Under the pieces are notes generated by a model. That model searched no databases and had not been told where the DNA came from. It worked only from the letters and a program-made list of their open reading frames with translations. This document shows positions 18,458-27,052 of a DNA stretch of 64,000 nucleotides, piece by piece (position 1 is the first letter of the stretch; each line of letters begins with the position of its first letter). A program made the translations under genes and the position numbers. Source of the DNA: Leucobacter sp. CX169. Lineage in GTDB: Bacteria > Actinomycetota > Actinomycetes > Actinomycetales > Microbacteriaceae. The stretch is from positions 1,984,001-2,048,000 of the forward strand of contig NZ_CP071051.1 in assembly GCF_017161405.1 (NCBI RefSeq), in the 5' to 3' direction.

Positions 18458-19417
18458 CTACTTGATGGCGAGGATGTCGAGAACGAAGACCATGACGTCG
18501 TCCTTCTGGAAACCCTTGCCCTCGAGGCCGGCCGCGCCGTAGCCGCCGTCTTCTGCGGGCACGACGGAGATGATCTGCGAGCCGACCTTCTGTCCCTCGA
18601 GCGCCTTCTGGAAGCCGCCGATGACGCCGGTCGTCGCGAAGTCCACGGGGGCCCCGCGGTCCCAGCTCGAGTCGAAGGTCTCGCCCGTGCGCCAGATCAC
18701 GCCGGTGTAGTGCACGGTGACGTTGTCGCCGGGCTTGACGACTGGGCCGTCACCCTCGATGAGTGTGGCGATCTCCAGCTTCGTGGGGGCCGCCGCGTCC
18801 TTCGGGATCGTAATGGTCGGGGCGCCGTCCTCGGCGAGCTTGACCGTGGGGAAACCCTTCGGGGCGGGCTGCTCGGTGCCCTCGGCGCGATCAAGCGCGG
18901 GCTCGGCTGCCGGAAGGATGCTCTTCACATCGAACACCAAGACGAGGGAGTCTTCCGAGGTGAGGTCTTCGAAGCCCGACGACTCAGCGCCGTCCGGGCC
19001 GAAGATGTCGGTCGCGGGGGCGACGGAGACAACGCGGTCACCGACCGAGGAGCACTTGAGCGAGTCGACGACCCAGGCGGCGGAGATCTCGGGATTGTTC
19101 TCGAGCGTCGCTTCCTCGCTCGAGAGCTGCTTCCCGTTCTTGCCGTTGAACACGGTGAAGGTGACCTCGGCGCGATCGCCGTCCTTGAGCTGATCGCCGT
19201 CGCCCTCGGTGAGGACGCTCCGCTCGAGCGCTTCAGCCTGCACTGGCGTCTTCGACGTGAGCTCAAGGTCCTCGCCAGCCTTGCCCGTGATCGTGACGCT
19301 CTTGCTCGCGCTCCCCTCGGGAGTACAGTCCTGCGGCGCGGCGTCTGCCGAGCAGCCGACGAGGCCGAGGGTCGCGGCAAGCGCGACGGCGGGAAGAACA
19401 GCGAGGGAGCGCTTCAC
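18458..19417 (-). CDS. FKBP-type peptidyl-prolyl isomerase lipoprotein, tandem domains
   Basis: 319-residue exported lipoprotein. The signal peptide VKRSLAVLPAVALAATLGL ends in a lipobox with Cys22. Two FKBP-like repeats follow. The first (about 65-175) is degenerate. The second (about 225-319) has VTVHYTGVIWRTGETFDSSW and GVIGGFQKALEGQKVGSQ, the usual active-site frame. A role in folding secreted proteins is inferred from the family. The GTG at 19417 has AAAGGA upstream; the longer frame would run across the promoter region of the divergent acyltransferase gene. Confidence 0.93.
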   Translation of the reverse strand: MKRSLAVLPAVALAATLGLVGCSADAAPQDCTPEGSASKSVTITGKAGEDLELTSKTPVQAEALERSVLTEGDGDQLKDGDRAEVTFTVFNGKNGKQLSSEEATLENNPEISAAWVVDSLKCSSVGDRVVSVAPATDIFGPDGAESSGFEDLTSEDSLVLVFDVKSILPAAEPALDRAEGTEQPAPKGFPTVKLAEDGAPTITIPKDAAAPTKLEIATLIEGDGPVVKPGDNVTVHYTGVIWRTGETFDSSWDRGAPVDFATTGVIGGFQKALEGQKVGSQIISVVPAEDGGYGAAGLEGKGFQKDDVMVFVLDILAIK

Positions 19418-19537
19418 GAATAGTCCTTTGCAAGAGTGACAGAGTTGCGGGCCCGCCTGCAACGGCGAACCCGAGTAGGTCGATTCTGTCGGAGATTTCT
19501 CGCCATCGCCTGTGTACCGGGCGGGAGAACGCCCGAG

Positions 19538-19543
19538 TAGGCT
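19538..19543 (+). promoter_or_regulatory. -10 box of the acyltransferase gene, leaderless promoter
   Basis: TAGGCT six bases before the GTG at 19550. Confidence 0.6.
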
Positions 19544-19549
19544 CGCTGG

Positions 19550-20233
19550 GTGCACGATTCTCTGTCAGCGCCCGCCCGCCCAGGCCCCATCTTCTTCATC
19601 GGTCGGGCCATTCTGCGCCCGCTCCTGTGGCTGCGCTACCGGCCGGTGGTGCGCGGCGCATCGCACCTTCCGCGCGTAGGCGCCGTGCTGCTGGCAAGCA
19701 ATCACCTTTCGGCGGTCGACACCATCCTCATCCCGTCCTTTGCCCCGCGCCAAGTGCAGTTCCTCGCGAAGGCGTCGCTCTTTCGCGGCCGGCTCCGCGG
19801 CTGGTTCTTCCGCGCAGTTGGAGCGATCCCGGTCCACCGCGAGGCGGGCAGCGCCGCACAGGCCGCGCTGGACTCCGGCCGCGAGGTCCTCGCCGCCGGC
19901 AGCGTCTTTGCGGTGTTCCCCGAGGGCAGCCGATCGCCGGACGGCCGACTCTACCGGGGCCGCTCGGGCGCGGCTTGGATGGCGCTCGAGACCGGGGCGA
20001 CCGTCATCCCGGTGGGGCTCGTCGGAACCAACCGCGCACTGCGGGACCCCGCCACCGGGCGGGCGCCCCGCGTCTCGATGACGTTTGGGGAACCGGTCGA
20101 TCTGGCCGACCTCGCAGGCCTTCCCGCCGGTCAGGCGAGGCGCGAGGCAACCGAGCGCATCATGCAGGCAATCGCGGCGCTCACCGGGCAGGATAGCGCT
20201 GACGAGTACTCGGCTGGCGGCCGCGGCGCGTAG
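19550..20233 (+). CDS. 1-acyl-sn-glycerol-3-phosphate acyltransferase (PlsC family)
   Basis: Transfers an acyl chain to lysophosphatidic acid in phospholipid synthesis, or to a related glycolipid acceptor. The 227-residue protein has a hydrophobic N-terminal segment, the catalytic motif SNHLSAVDT (HX4D), the acceptor-binding FPEGSRSPDG, and VIPVGLVGTNRAL. The GTG start has no ribosome-binding site but has TAGGCT six bases upstream, so it is probably leaderless. It diverges from the FKBP lipoprotein and converges with rsmI. Confidence 0.92.
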   Translation: MHDSLSAPARPGPIFFIGRAILRPLLWLRYRPVVRGASHLPRVGAVLLASNHLSAVDTILIPSFAPRQVQFLAKASLFRGRLRGWFFRAVGAIPVHREAGSAAQAALDSGREVLAAGSVFAVFPEGSRSPDGRLYRGRSGAAWMALETGATVIPVGLVGTNRALRDPATGRAPRVSMTFGEPVDLADLAGLPAGQARREATERIMQAIAALTGQDSADEYSAGGRGA

Positions 20234-20249
20234 CGCGCTGCGCCGCGCG

Positions 20250-20276
20250 CACGCTGCCTAGCGCGTCGGCAGCGTG
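20250..20276. terminator. Possible shared terminator hairpin
   Basis: CACGCTGCC (20250-20258) pairs with GGCAGCGTG (20268-20276) between the convergent acyltransferase and rsmI genes. It overlaps the last rsmI codons and has no T tract. Confidence 0.4.
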
Positions 20277-21154
20277 TGCATCGCGTTCGCCGCGTCCGCG
20301 TGCTTCGCGCCGGGCGTAGCGGCCGCGCGCTCACCTGCAGGGCGCGCCGCCAACGCGGCGGTGTAGAGCTCCCGCGCGTGCAGGCCCGTCTGCGCCGCGA
20401 CCTCGCGAGCGGCGTCCTTCATGCGCGTACCTCCCGCGACGAGACGCAGCACGTCCGCGAGCGCGTCGGCCGGAGAGGCCTCCCGCTCGGGCGCGCCGCC
20501 CACCACGATCGCAATCTCACCGCGCACGCCCTCGGCCGCCCACTCGGCGAGCTCGCCCAGGCCGCCGCGTTTGACCTCTTCGTGCAGCTTCGTGAGTTCC
20601 CGGCAAACGGCGGCGGGACGATCCTGTCCGAAGCCCTCGGCCAGCGCGGCGAGCGCCTCGGCAAGGCGGGTCGGCGCCTCGAAGAAGACCAGCGTGCGGC
20701 GTTCATCGGCGAGGGCGGCCACGGCGCGGACCCGCTCCCCTGCCTTGCGTGGCAGAAATCCCTCGAACGCGAACCGGTCGGTCGGGAGTCCCGAGACCGC
20801 GAGGGCGGTAATGACGGCGCTCGGGCCGGGGATCGCGCTGACCTGTACTCCGCGCTCGGCGGCGAGCTGCACGACGCGGAAACCCGGATCGGACACCGTC
20901 GGCATGCCGGCGTCACTGACGAGCACCACGTCTTCCGTCTCGGCCCGCTCCACAAGTCGCTCGGCGCGTTCGCGCTCGTTGTGCTCGTGCAGCGCGATGA
21001 GCTCGGGGCGGTGCTCGATGCCGAGCAGCCGCAGCAACTGGGCGGTCCGCCGGGTGTCTTCGGCGGCGATGACCGCCGCGCTACCCAGGACCTCGCGCAG
21101 CCGCGCTGATGCGTCCCCGAGGTTTCCGATCGGAGTTGCCGCAAGGAGAATCAT
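20258..21154 (-). CDS. rsmI: 16S rRNA (cytidine-1402 2'-O)-methyltransferase
   Basis: SAM-dependent 2'-O-methylation of C1402 in 16S rRNA. The 298-residue protein of the tetrapyrrole-methylase fold starts MILLAATPIGNLGDAS and shows AAEDTRRTAQLL, LVSDAGMPTVSDPG and the SAM-site IPGPSAVITALAVSGL. RKAGERVRAV and RTLVFFEAPTRL follow. The C-terminal tail is alanine-rich and variable. The ATG has TAAGCT six bases upstream and no Shine-Dalgarno. It diverges from the DsbA-like gene, with only 41 bases between the two start codons. Confidence 0.95.
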   Translation of the reverse strand: MILLAATPIGNLGDASARLREVLGSAAVIAAEDTRRTAQLLRLLGIEHRPELIALHEHNERERAERLVERAETEDVVLVSDAGMPTVSDPGFRVVQLAAERGVQVSAIPGPSAVITALAVSGLPTDRFAFEGFLPRKAGERVRAVAALADERRTLVFFEAPTRLAEALAALAEGFGQDRPAAVCRELTKLHEEVKRGGLGELAEWAAEGVRGEIAIVVGGAPEREASPADALADVLRLVAGGTRMKDAAREVAAQTGLHARELYTAALAARPAGERAAATPGAKHADAANAMHTLPTR

Positions 21155-21160
21155 GGTTTC

Positions 21161-21166
21161 AGCTTA
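21161..21166 (-). promoter_or_regulatory. -10 box of rsmI, leaderless promoter
   Basis: TAAGCT on the minus strand, six bases before the rsmI ATG. Confidence 0.6.
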
Positions 21167-21183
21167 CGCCGCCCGCATCCTGG

Positions 21184-21189
21184 CAGGAT
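21184..21189 (+). promoter_or_regulatory. -10 box of the DsbA-like gene, leaderless promoter
   Basis: CAGGAT six bases before the ATG at 21196. It lies inside a GGCAGGAT half-palindrome. Confidence 0.45.
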
Positions 21190-21195
21190 GGGGGC

Positions 21196-22353
21196 ATGCC
21201 CGATACGCACGAGCCCAGCGACCACGTCACTCCGCCCGCGGTCACGCCGCCCGCCCCGGCCTATGCGCCGCCGCACCCGTACGCGGCTCCCGCGGCTCAA
21301 CCCGGAAGCGGCCTCGGGATCGCCGCGATGGCGCTCGGCCTCGTATCACTGCTCACCGTCGGCGTCGGCTTCTTCGCCGTCACCCCCATGGGGCTCTTCG
21401 CGGCCCTCTTTGGCATCGTCGCCATCGTGCTCGGCATCGTGGCGCTCGTGCGTCGCCAGCGCGCCAAGGCCCCCGCGATCGCGGGCATCGCTTCCGGCGC
21501 CATCGGCGTGATCGCCTCGATCGTGCTCGCGGCGTACGTCCTGATGGTCGCGCTCAGCCCCGGATGGACCGGCGGCTTCGACAGCGCCCCGACCGAGACG
21601 CACAGTCACGAGTCGGATCCAGAATCGGGCGGATCGAGCGGCCCGCAGTCCTTTACCCCGCTGGACTTCACCGGCGAGTGGCCCGAGAATTATGCCGACG
21701 GCGGCATTACCTTCGGCGAGGACTTCGCCCCCGTGCCGTCGAAGGCGCTCACTCCGGGCGACGTCCCCCTCTTGCCCCGTGCCGAGCGCGGCGAGGGACC
21801 CGCGGACATCCTCTTGTTCGTCGACTACCGCTGCCCGATCTGCATGAGCTTCGAACAGGCCAACGCCCCGACGCTTGAGTCGGTTATCGAGAGCGGCGCG
21901 GCCACCCTGCAGGTGCGCACCCTGACGTTCCTCGATCGCGCTTCCTCCGGCAGCGCGTACTCCTCCCGCGCCGCCGGCGCCCTCGCCTGCATCGCGACCG
22001 AGCAGCCGGCCTCGTCCTGGCTCGCCCACACCACGCTGTTGAGCGCCAACGTGCAGCCGCCAGAGAACACCCCAGGCCTTGACGACAAGGAGATCATCGC
22101 GGCGATCGAGCAGGAAGCGGGCGCGCTGAGCCCCGCCGCACGCTCGTGCATCACCGACCAGACGTTTGTGCCGTTCGCCCAGGCGTTCACGAACTGGAGC
22201 TTCGAAAACCCCGTCCCGAACGCGGTCAACTCGGCACTCATGGTCGAGGGAACCCCGCTCGCGGTCGTCAACGGCGTCCCCTACCAGGGCCCCGTGAACG
22301 ATCCGGCCGAGTTCCGCGCCTTCCTCGAGGCACAGGGAGTCACGGTCCCGTAA
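21196..22353 (+). CDS. Membrane-anchored DsbA-like thiol oxidoreductase
   Basis: 385-residue protein. A Pro/Ala-rich N terminus (1-37) is followed by about three membrane helices (40-120). A linker leads to an extracytoplasmic thioredoxin-fold domain (about 195-385) with the redox pair CPIC (Cys213-Cys216) in LLFVDYRCPICMSFEQ. The cis-proline region appears as VEGTPLAVVNGV, as in DsbA-like Thioredoxin_4 proteins. A role in disulfide formation of exported proteins is inferred. The ATG at 21196 fits the leaderless pattern; a longer frame would overlap the start of rsmI. Confidence 0.85.
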   Translation: MPDTHEPSDHVTPPAVTPPAPAYAPPHPYAAPAAQPGSGLGIAAMALGLVSLLTVGVGFFAVTPMGLFAALFGIVAIVLGIVALVRRQRAKAPAIAGIASGAIGVIASIVLAAYVLMVALSPGWTGGFDSAPTETHSHESDPESGGSSGPQSFTPLDFTGEWPENYADGGITFGEDFAPVPSKALTPGDVPLLPRAERGEGPADILLFVDYRCPICMSFEQANAPTLESVIESGAATLQVRTLTFLDRASSGSAYSSRAAGALACIATEQPASSWLAHTTLLSANVQPPENTPGLDDKEIIAAIEQEAGALSPAARSCITDQTFVPFAQAFTNWSFENPVPNAVNSALMVEGTPLAVVNGVPYQGPVNDPAEFRAFLEAQGVTVP

Positions 22354-22401
22354 CCGCGTCTCCCAGCTCGGGGATTTCCGCGCTGCTAGGCTTGGTCGGC
22401 T

Positions 22402-23688
22402 ATGCACTCAACAGACTCGACCGACGCCCACGCCCCACGCCCCGAGAAGGACGATACGGTGATGGCGCACACCGGCTTCGGGTATTTCCCGCTCGCACTG
22501 GTGGCGCGCCTGCCCTTCGCGATGATGATCGTCGGAGTGCTCACCCTGGTCGTCGCCGCCCGCGGATCGATCGAGCTGGGCGGTCTGAACTCGGCAATGG
22601 TCGGGCTGGGAGCTGCGTGCTTTGGTCCGCTCATCGGGGCAGCCGCGGACCGGTTCGGACAACGTCCGACCCTACTCATCTCCGGCGCGGTCAACAGCGT
22701 CGCGCTCGCCTCCCTTGCCTGGGTCGCGTTTAGCCCCGCCGCCGACTGGGTCATGCTGCTGAACGCCTTCGTCATTGGCGCCTCAGCCCCGCAGATCTCG
22801 CCGATGTCGCGCTCGCGCCTCGTCATGATCATTTCGGACAAGCTGCCGACCAGCCGTCACGCCAAGGTCCTGAACTCGACGATGGCGTACGAGTCGGCCG
22901 CTGACGAGATCATCTTCGTATTCGGCCCGGTCATCGTGGGCCTGCTCGCGACGTTCTTCGGACCGCAGGCGTCCGTGTTTGGCGCAGCGTTGCTCACCCT
23001 CATTTTCGTGACCGCCTTCGCGTTGCACCGCACGAGCGCGCTCGCCCAGTCACACGCCGAGCGCGCCGAGACGCTTGCGCCTGCGGCCGAGCTGCGCCGT
23101 CCCGCGCTGCTCGTCGTCGTCCTCGGCATCTTCGGCGTCGGCCTCTTCTTCGGCGCGATGTTGACGTCGCTCACGTCGTTCATGCAGGAGCTCGGCGCCC
23201 CAGAACGAGCCGGCCTCGTCTACGGGATGATGGGCATCGGCTCGGCCTTGCTCGCCCTCGGCGTCGCGCTCTTCCCGCCGTCATTCACGCGTCGCGCACG
23301 CTGGCTCGTTTTCGGCCTGACGCTCCTGGTGGGCACCCTGATCCTGCAGTTCACCGACACGCTGACCGGGATGATCCTGTCGCTGCTCGTCATGGGCCTC
23401 GGAATCGGCCCGACGCTGGTGACCCAGTACAGCTTCGGCGCGGACCGCAGCCCGATCGGCCGTTCGGCCACCGTCATGACGATCCTTGGCTCGGCGATCG
23501 TCGTCGGCCAGTCCATCTCATCGGCGGTCACTGGCTACCTCGCGGAGGCCTTCGGGTCGGAGAGCGCGCTCCTGATGCCGCTCGTGTCCGCCGCGATCGT
23601 GGTCGTCGCCGGCGTCGCCAACTGGTTCCTCACCCCGAGCGGCCGCGAGGCCTCTACCCGCACCGGTTCCATCACTCTGCCGCTGTAG
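22402..23688 (+). CDS. Major facilitator superfamily transporter
   Basis: 428-residue protein with about twelve hydrophobic segments and the MFS loop GAAADRFGQRP between helices 2 and 3. The central loop after helix 6 is short (about 212-232). Drug-efflux-like, but the substrate is not identifiable. TAGGCT lies nine bases before the ATG at 22402. An internal ATG at codon 21 (MAHTGFGYF) also has a suitable upstream hexamer and could be the true start. The last 17 bases overlap the convergent TRIC-family gene. Confidence 0.85.
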   Translation: MHSTDSTDAHAPRPEKDDTVMAHTGFGYFPLALVARLPFAMMIVGVLTLVVAARGSIELGGLNSAMVGLGAACFGPLIGAAADRFGQRPTLLISGAVNSVALASLAWVAFSPAADWVMLLNAFVIGASAPQISPMSRSRLVMIISDKLPTSRHAKVLNSTMAYESAADEIIFVFGPVIVGLLATFFGPQASVFGAALLTLIFVTAFALHRTSALAQSHAERAETLAPAAELRRPALLVVVLGIFGVGLFFGAMLTSLTSFMQELGAPERAGLVYGMMGIGSALLALGVALFPPSFTRRARWLVFGLTLLVGTLILQFTDTLTGMILSLLVMGLGIGPTLVTQYSFGADRSPIGRSATVMTILGSAIVVGQSISSAVTGYLAEAFGSESALLMPLVSAAIVVVAGVANWFLTPSGREASTRTGSITLPL

Positions 23689-24349
23689 GGCTGATCCTGC
23701 CGGGTTCGCCGTCCGTCCCGCGCCGGTGCACCGCAAAGCCGGCGCTTGGCCGGGGCAGGTGCCAGCCAAACCAGTAGGACGCGAGGCGCAGGGCGACCGC
23801 AAGCGCGCCGCCGACGAGCGATGCGACAAGGGCTCCCCCGCCCGCCGCGAAGATCAGCACGGCGACGCCCGAGCCGGCCAGCGCCGAGACCGCGTACAGC
23901 TCGCGCGTGAGCACCGCGGGCACGTCGTTCACGAGGACGTCTCGAATCACGCCGCCGCCGATCGCGGTGAGCGCTCCCAGCAGGATCGCGGTGAGCGGCG
24001 GCTGCCCCAGCGCGGCGGCGATGACCGCGCCGTTGGCCGAAAACAGCCCGAGGCCGAATGCGTCAAAGATGACCTCGAACGACCGGATTCGGCTGATGCT
24101 CGGGTGAAAGACGAAGACGGCGAGCGAGCCGGCGACGGCCACCGCGAGATTCGGCCAGGACACGAACGCGATGGGCGGGTGCACTCCGAGCAGCAAGTCC
24201 CGCAGGATCCCACCGCCGAGGCCCGTCGCGGCGCCCACCACCACGACGCCAAGGAGGTCGAGGTCGCGTCGCACCCCGACGAGGGCGCCCGAAATCGCGA
24301 ACGCTAAAATTCCGGCGAGCGACAGTGCTTCATGGATGATCTCTCCCAC
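23672..24349 (-). CDS. TRIC cation channel / UPF0126 family protein
   Basis: 225-residue membrane protein built of two repeats of three helices. Both repeats carry the family glycine-rich GGGxxRD motif: ATGLGGGILRDLLLG near residue 45 and AIGGGVIRDVLVNDVP near residue 130. Members of this family are proposed monovalent-cation channels; some bacterial ones are linked to glycine transport. The GTG start has TAGGAT six bases upstream and no Shine-Dalgarno. The tail overlaps the MFS gene by 17 bases. Confidence 0.9.
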   Translation of the reverse strand: MGEIIHEALSLAGILAFAISGALVGVRRDLDLLGVVVVGAATGLGGGILRDLLLGVHPPIAFVSWPNLAVAVAGSLAVFVFHPSISRIRSFEVIFDAFGLGLFSANGAVIAAALGQPPLTAILLGALTAIGGGVIRDVLVNDVPAVLTRELYAVSALAGSGVAVLIFAAGGGALVASLVGGALAVALRLASYWFGWHLPRPSAGFAVHRRGTDGEPGRISPTAAE

Positions 24350-24355
24350 GCGTTG

Positions 24356-24361
24356 ATCCTA
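24356..24361 (-). promoter_or_regulatory. -10 box of the TRIC gene, leaderless promoter
   Basis: TAGGAT on the minus strand, six bases before the GTG at 24349. Confidence 0.65.
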
Positions 24362-24398
24362 TCCGCGCGGGCGTTCGTGGCCCACGGCGCACCACGGC

Positions 24399-24408
24399 GG
24401 ATCCTGCC
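24399..24408. repeat. GGATCCTGCC copy of the dispersed palindrome
   Basis: Partial copy (one complete half plus the GGATCC core) in the 131-base gap between the TRIC and sufS genes. Confidence 0.5.
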
Positions 24409-24468
24409 CGTCGGCCCAGAAAGCGCGCGCCCTCAGCGAACTCGCCACCGCCGCCCCGGCCGAAATGG

Positions 24469-24474
24469 GAGGAT
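24469..24474 (+). promoter_or_regulatory. Possible -10 box of sufS, leaderless promoter
   Basis: GAGGAT six bases before the ATG at 24481. It is weaker than the TAnnnT examples and could instead act as a ribosome-binding site (GGAGGA). Confidence 0.4.
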
Positions 24475-24480
24475 GGGGAC

Positions 24481-25869
24481 ATGACTTCTCACCCCGATCT
24501 GAGCACCGCCGCGCTCACTGCGAGCGACGTGACGGCGCTTCGGGCGCTCTTTCCCATCCTGGACCGCCCGGCCCAGCCCGGCGCGCCCAGCGACGCCTAC
24601 CTGGACTGGGCTGCGACCGGACAGCGCCCCGCACGTGTCGTGGAGGCGGAACGGGACTTCCTGTTCACGCAGAACGCCGCCGTGCACCGCGGAGCATCGA
24701 TGATGACCGGGCACGCCACCGAGGCATTCGAGGGCGCTCGCGAACGCGTCGCCCGCTTCGTGGGCCGCTCCCCCGACGAGATCGTGTGGGCGGAGAACGC
24801 GACCGACGCGCTGAACCTGGTCGCCGGCGGGATCGCCGAGGCGAGCGCGGCCTTCGCTGGAGCGTCGGCGGCAGAGGGCCCGTCCGCGGCAGCCTCGCTC
24901 GGGGTCCCGGGATCGGACCGGCTCGCGATCGGCGCGGGCGACGAGATCCTGGTCACCGAGGCGGAACACCACGCGAATCTCATCCCCTGGCAGCGCCTGG
25001 CGGCACGCACGGGAGCGACGCTTCGCTTCATCCCGGTGCGCGAGGACGGCACGTGGACACTCGACGACGCCCGCGCAGCGTTGAACGCACGCACCCGTGT
25101 GTTCGCGTTCGGGCACGTCTCGAACGTGACCGGGTATGTCGCCCCCGTCGCCGAACTCGTTGCGCTCGCGCAGGCGCACGGCACCATCACGGTGCTCGAC
25201 GCCTGCCAGTCAGTGCCGCACCTCCCCGTCGACCTGGGCGCGCTCGGCGTTGATTTTGCCGCGTTCTCGGGCCACAAGATGCTCGGCCCGTACGGACTCG
25301 GCGTGCTCGCCGGCCGCGCCGAGATGCTCGCCGCGCTGCCCCCCGCGCGCACCGGCGGCTCGACCATCACGACGGTCACGATGGAGCGCGCGGAGTTCCT
25401 CCCGCCGCCCATGCGCTTCGAGGCCGGCACTCAGCCGGTCTCGCAGGTGATCGGCCTCGGCGCCGCTGTCGACCTGCTCGATGAGGTCGGCATGCATCGC
25501 GTCGCCGCCCACGAGCACGCGCTGGTCACCCGGCTCGTCGAGGGGCTCAGCGAGCTGCCAGGCGTGCGCCTGCTCGGCCCGAGCGACCCCGCCAAGCGTG
25601 TTGCGCTCACCGCGATCGATATCGAGGGAGTGCACGCGCACGATGCCGGGCAGTTCCTCGACGAGCAGGGCATCAGCGTGCGCGTCGGCCACCACTGTGC
25701 TCAGCCGCTGCACCGGGCGCTCGGTGTGACCGCGAGCGTGCGCGCGAGCGTCCACCTCACCACCACGGCCGACGAGGTCGACCGGTTCCTCGCCGCGGTG
25801 CGCGGGGCTCAGGAATACTTCGGCGTGCTCCCCGCGGGCGCCGCCCACACTGCGGAGGTTGCCCGATGA
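24481..25869 (+). CDS. sufS: Cysteine desulfurase, SufS type
   Basis: PLP enzyme that takes sulfur from cysteine and passes the persulfide to SufU for Fe-S cluster assembly. The 462-residue class V aminotransferase-fold protein has EAEHHANLIPWQ, the aspartate/glutamine pair LDACQSVPHLPVD and the PLP lysine in FSGHKMLGPYG (Lys266). The catalytic cysteine is in RVGHHCAQPLHR (Cys406). An alanine-rich stretch at about 118-150 looks like an insertion relative to typical SufS (about 410 residues). It overlaps sufU by four bases, supporting the assignment. No sufBCD genes are in the window. Confidence 0.92.
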   Translation: MTSHPDLSTAALTASDVTALRALFPILDRPAQPGAPSDAYLDWAATGQRPARVVEAERDFLFTQNAAVHRGASMMTGHATEAFEGARERVARFVGRSPDEIVWAENATDALNLVAGGIAEASAAFAGASAAEGPSAAASLGVPGSDRLAIGAGDEILVTEAEHHANLIPWQRLAARTGATLRFIPVREDGTWTLDDARAALNARTRVFAFGHVSNVTGYVAPVAELVALAQAHGTITVLDACQSVPHLPVDLGALGVDFAAFSGHKMLGPYGLGVLAGRAEMLAALPPARTGGSTITTVTMERAEFLPPPMRFEAGTQPVSQVIGLGAAVDLLDEVGMHRVAAHEHALVTRLVEGLSELPGVRLLGPSDPAKRVALTAIDIEGVHAHDAGQFLDEQGISVRVGHHCAQPLHRALGVTASVRASVHLTTTADEVDRFLAAVRGAQEYFGVLPAGAAHTAEVAR

Positions 25870-26333
25870 GCGCGCTCGATAGCCTGTACCAGCAGCTGAT
25901 CCTCGACCACTCCCGGCGGCCGATCGGGAAGCGCGAGCTGACCGAGGCGCCCGGTGCACTCACCGCGAGTCACCACGAGCTGAACCCGAGCTGCGGGGAC
26001 GAGATCACCCTGTCGATCGCGGTCGACCCCGCCTCCGGCGAAGTCGTCGACCTCGCCTGGGAGGGCGCGGGGTGTTCAATCTCAATGGCCTCGGCATCGG
26101 TGCTCAGCCAGCTTGTCCGGGACACCCCCGCACTGACGGTGGCCGACGCGCACGCGCTCATCGCCGCATTCCGCGAGATGATCCAGTCGCGTGGGAACAC
26201 CGAGTTTGAGCCCGACGAGGACCTGCTGGGCGACGCCGTCGCGTTCCAGGGCGTCTCGAAGTTCGTCATGCGCATCAAGTGCGCCATGCTCGCGTGGGTC
26301 GCGCTCGAGGCCGACCTCAAGAAGGTCGGCTAG
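25866..26333 (+). CDS. sufU: Zinc-dependent sulfurtransferase SufU
   Basis: Accepts persulfide sulfur from SufS and delivers it to the SufBCD scaffold. The 155-residue IscU-fold protein has the three conserved cysteines and aspartate that bind zinc: NPSCGDE (Cys43, Asp45), GAGCSIS (Cys70) and RIKCAMLAW (Cys139). The 18-residue insertion that distinguishes SufU from IscU fits the segment before Cys139. The start lies in the ATGA overlap with sufS. A strong terminator follows. Confidence 0.95.
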   Translation: MSALDSLYQQLILDHSRRPIGKRELTEAPGALTASHHELNPSCGDEITLSIAVDPASGEVVDLAWEGAGCSISMASASVLSQLVRDTPALTVADAHALIAAFREMIQSRGNTEFEPDEDLLGDAVAFQGVSKFVMRIKCAMLAWVALEADLKKVG

Positions 26334-26347
26334 GGCCGGAATGAGCG

Positions 26348-26389
26348 GCAACAGTCCGGCCGAGCCTCATGGCTCGACCGGACTGTTGC
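26348..26389. terminator. Bidirectional terminator between sufU and mtnD
   Basis: GCAACAGTCCGG pairs with CCGGACTGTTGC, continued by CGAGCC/GGCTCG around a TCAT loop, followed by GTTTC. It serves both convergent genes. Confidence 0.9.
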
Positions 26390-26393
26390 GTTT

Positions 26394-26981
26394 CTAGACC
26401 GTGGCGAGCTGCGCACGACGGGCGTGCAGCTCGTCGAACGTCGGGAAGGCCTCGGCGATCGGGTTGCCCGTGAAGTGGCCGATCCAGCCGTCATCGTCAT
26501 GGAAGAAGCGGATCGAAACGAACTCGGGGCTCGTGCCCATGTCGAACCAGTGCGTCGTGTTCGCCGGCACCGACACCAGGTCTCCGGTCTCGCAGTACAG
26601 CGCGTAGACCTTCCCGCCCACGTGCAGGTAGAAGACGCCGGCGCCCTTCGCGAAGTAGCGGTCCTCATCGTCGTCGTGCTGGTGCTCGGAGAGGAACTTC
26701 TCGCGCGAGACGGTCTTCACCTCGTCGTAGTTCTCCTGCTCGGGAGTCAGCCCGACGATGTCGACGAGCGTGTAGCCCTCGCTCTGCTTGACCGCCTCGA
26801 TCTCGTCGGCGTACAGGCTCAGCGCCTCGTCGAGGGTGGCGGTATCGTCGAGATCCTTGATCTCCCAGCGCGAGAAGCGCGCACCCAGCTCAGCGAGCGC
26901 CTCACGAATCTCGGCCTCGTCGGTGCTCTCAAGCACGGGCGTTGCGGCATCGGTTTCATTCCAGACCGTGAGCAGTGTCAT
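26394..26981 (-). CDS. mtnD: Acireductone dioxygenase
   Basis: Oxidises acireductone to 2-keto-4-methylthiobutyrate and formate in methionine salvage (Fe form). The 195-residue cupin has the four metal ligands at the expected spacing: His100 and His102 in SEHQHDDDED, Glu106, and His144 in NTTHWFDMG. The ATG at 26981 has AAGGAG six bases upstream, whereas the open frame continues without a ribosome-binding site. It lies 71 bases after mtnB on the same strand, forming mtnC-mtnB-mtnD. Confidence 0.95.
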   Translation of the reverse strand: MTLLTVWNETDAATPVLESTDEAEIREALAELGARFSRWEIKDLDDTATLDEALSLYADEIEAVKQSEGYTLVDIVGLTPEQENYDEVKTVSREKFLSEHQHDDDEDRYFAKGAGVFYLHVGGKVYALYCETGDLVSVPANTTHWFDMGTSPEFVSIRFFHDDDGWIGHFTGNPIAEAFPTFDELHARRAQLATV

Positions 26982-27052
26982 GGTGGCTCCTTTTCCTGTG
27001 GCGTTCTCTGTCGTTGTTGGGCGCGCGTGTCGCGCGGTGTCGAAGGGGCGAG

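Noticed and set aside
14423-19423. A 1666-codon open frame on the plus strand
   Set aside because: It runs antisense through trmB, ispG, rseP, dxr and the FKBP gene, has Arg/Val/Asp-rich low-complexity translation and no recognisable domain. Such long antisense frames are expected at this GC content.
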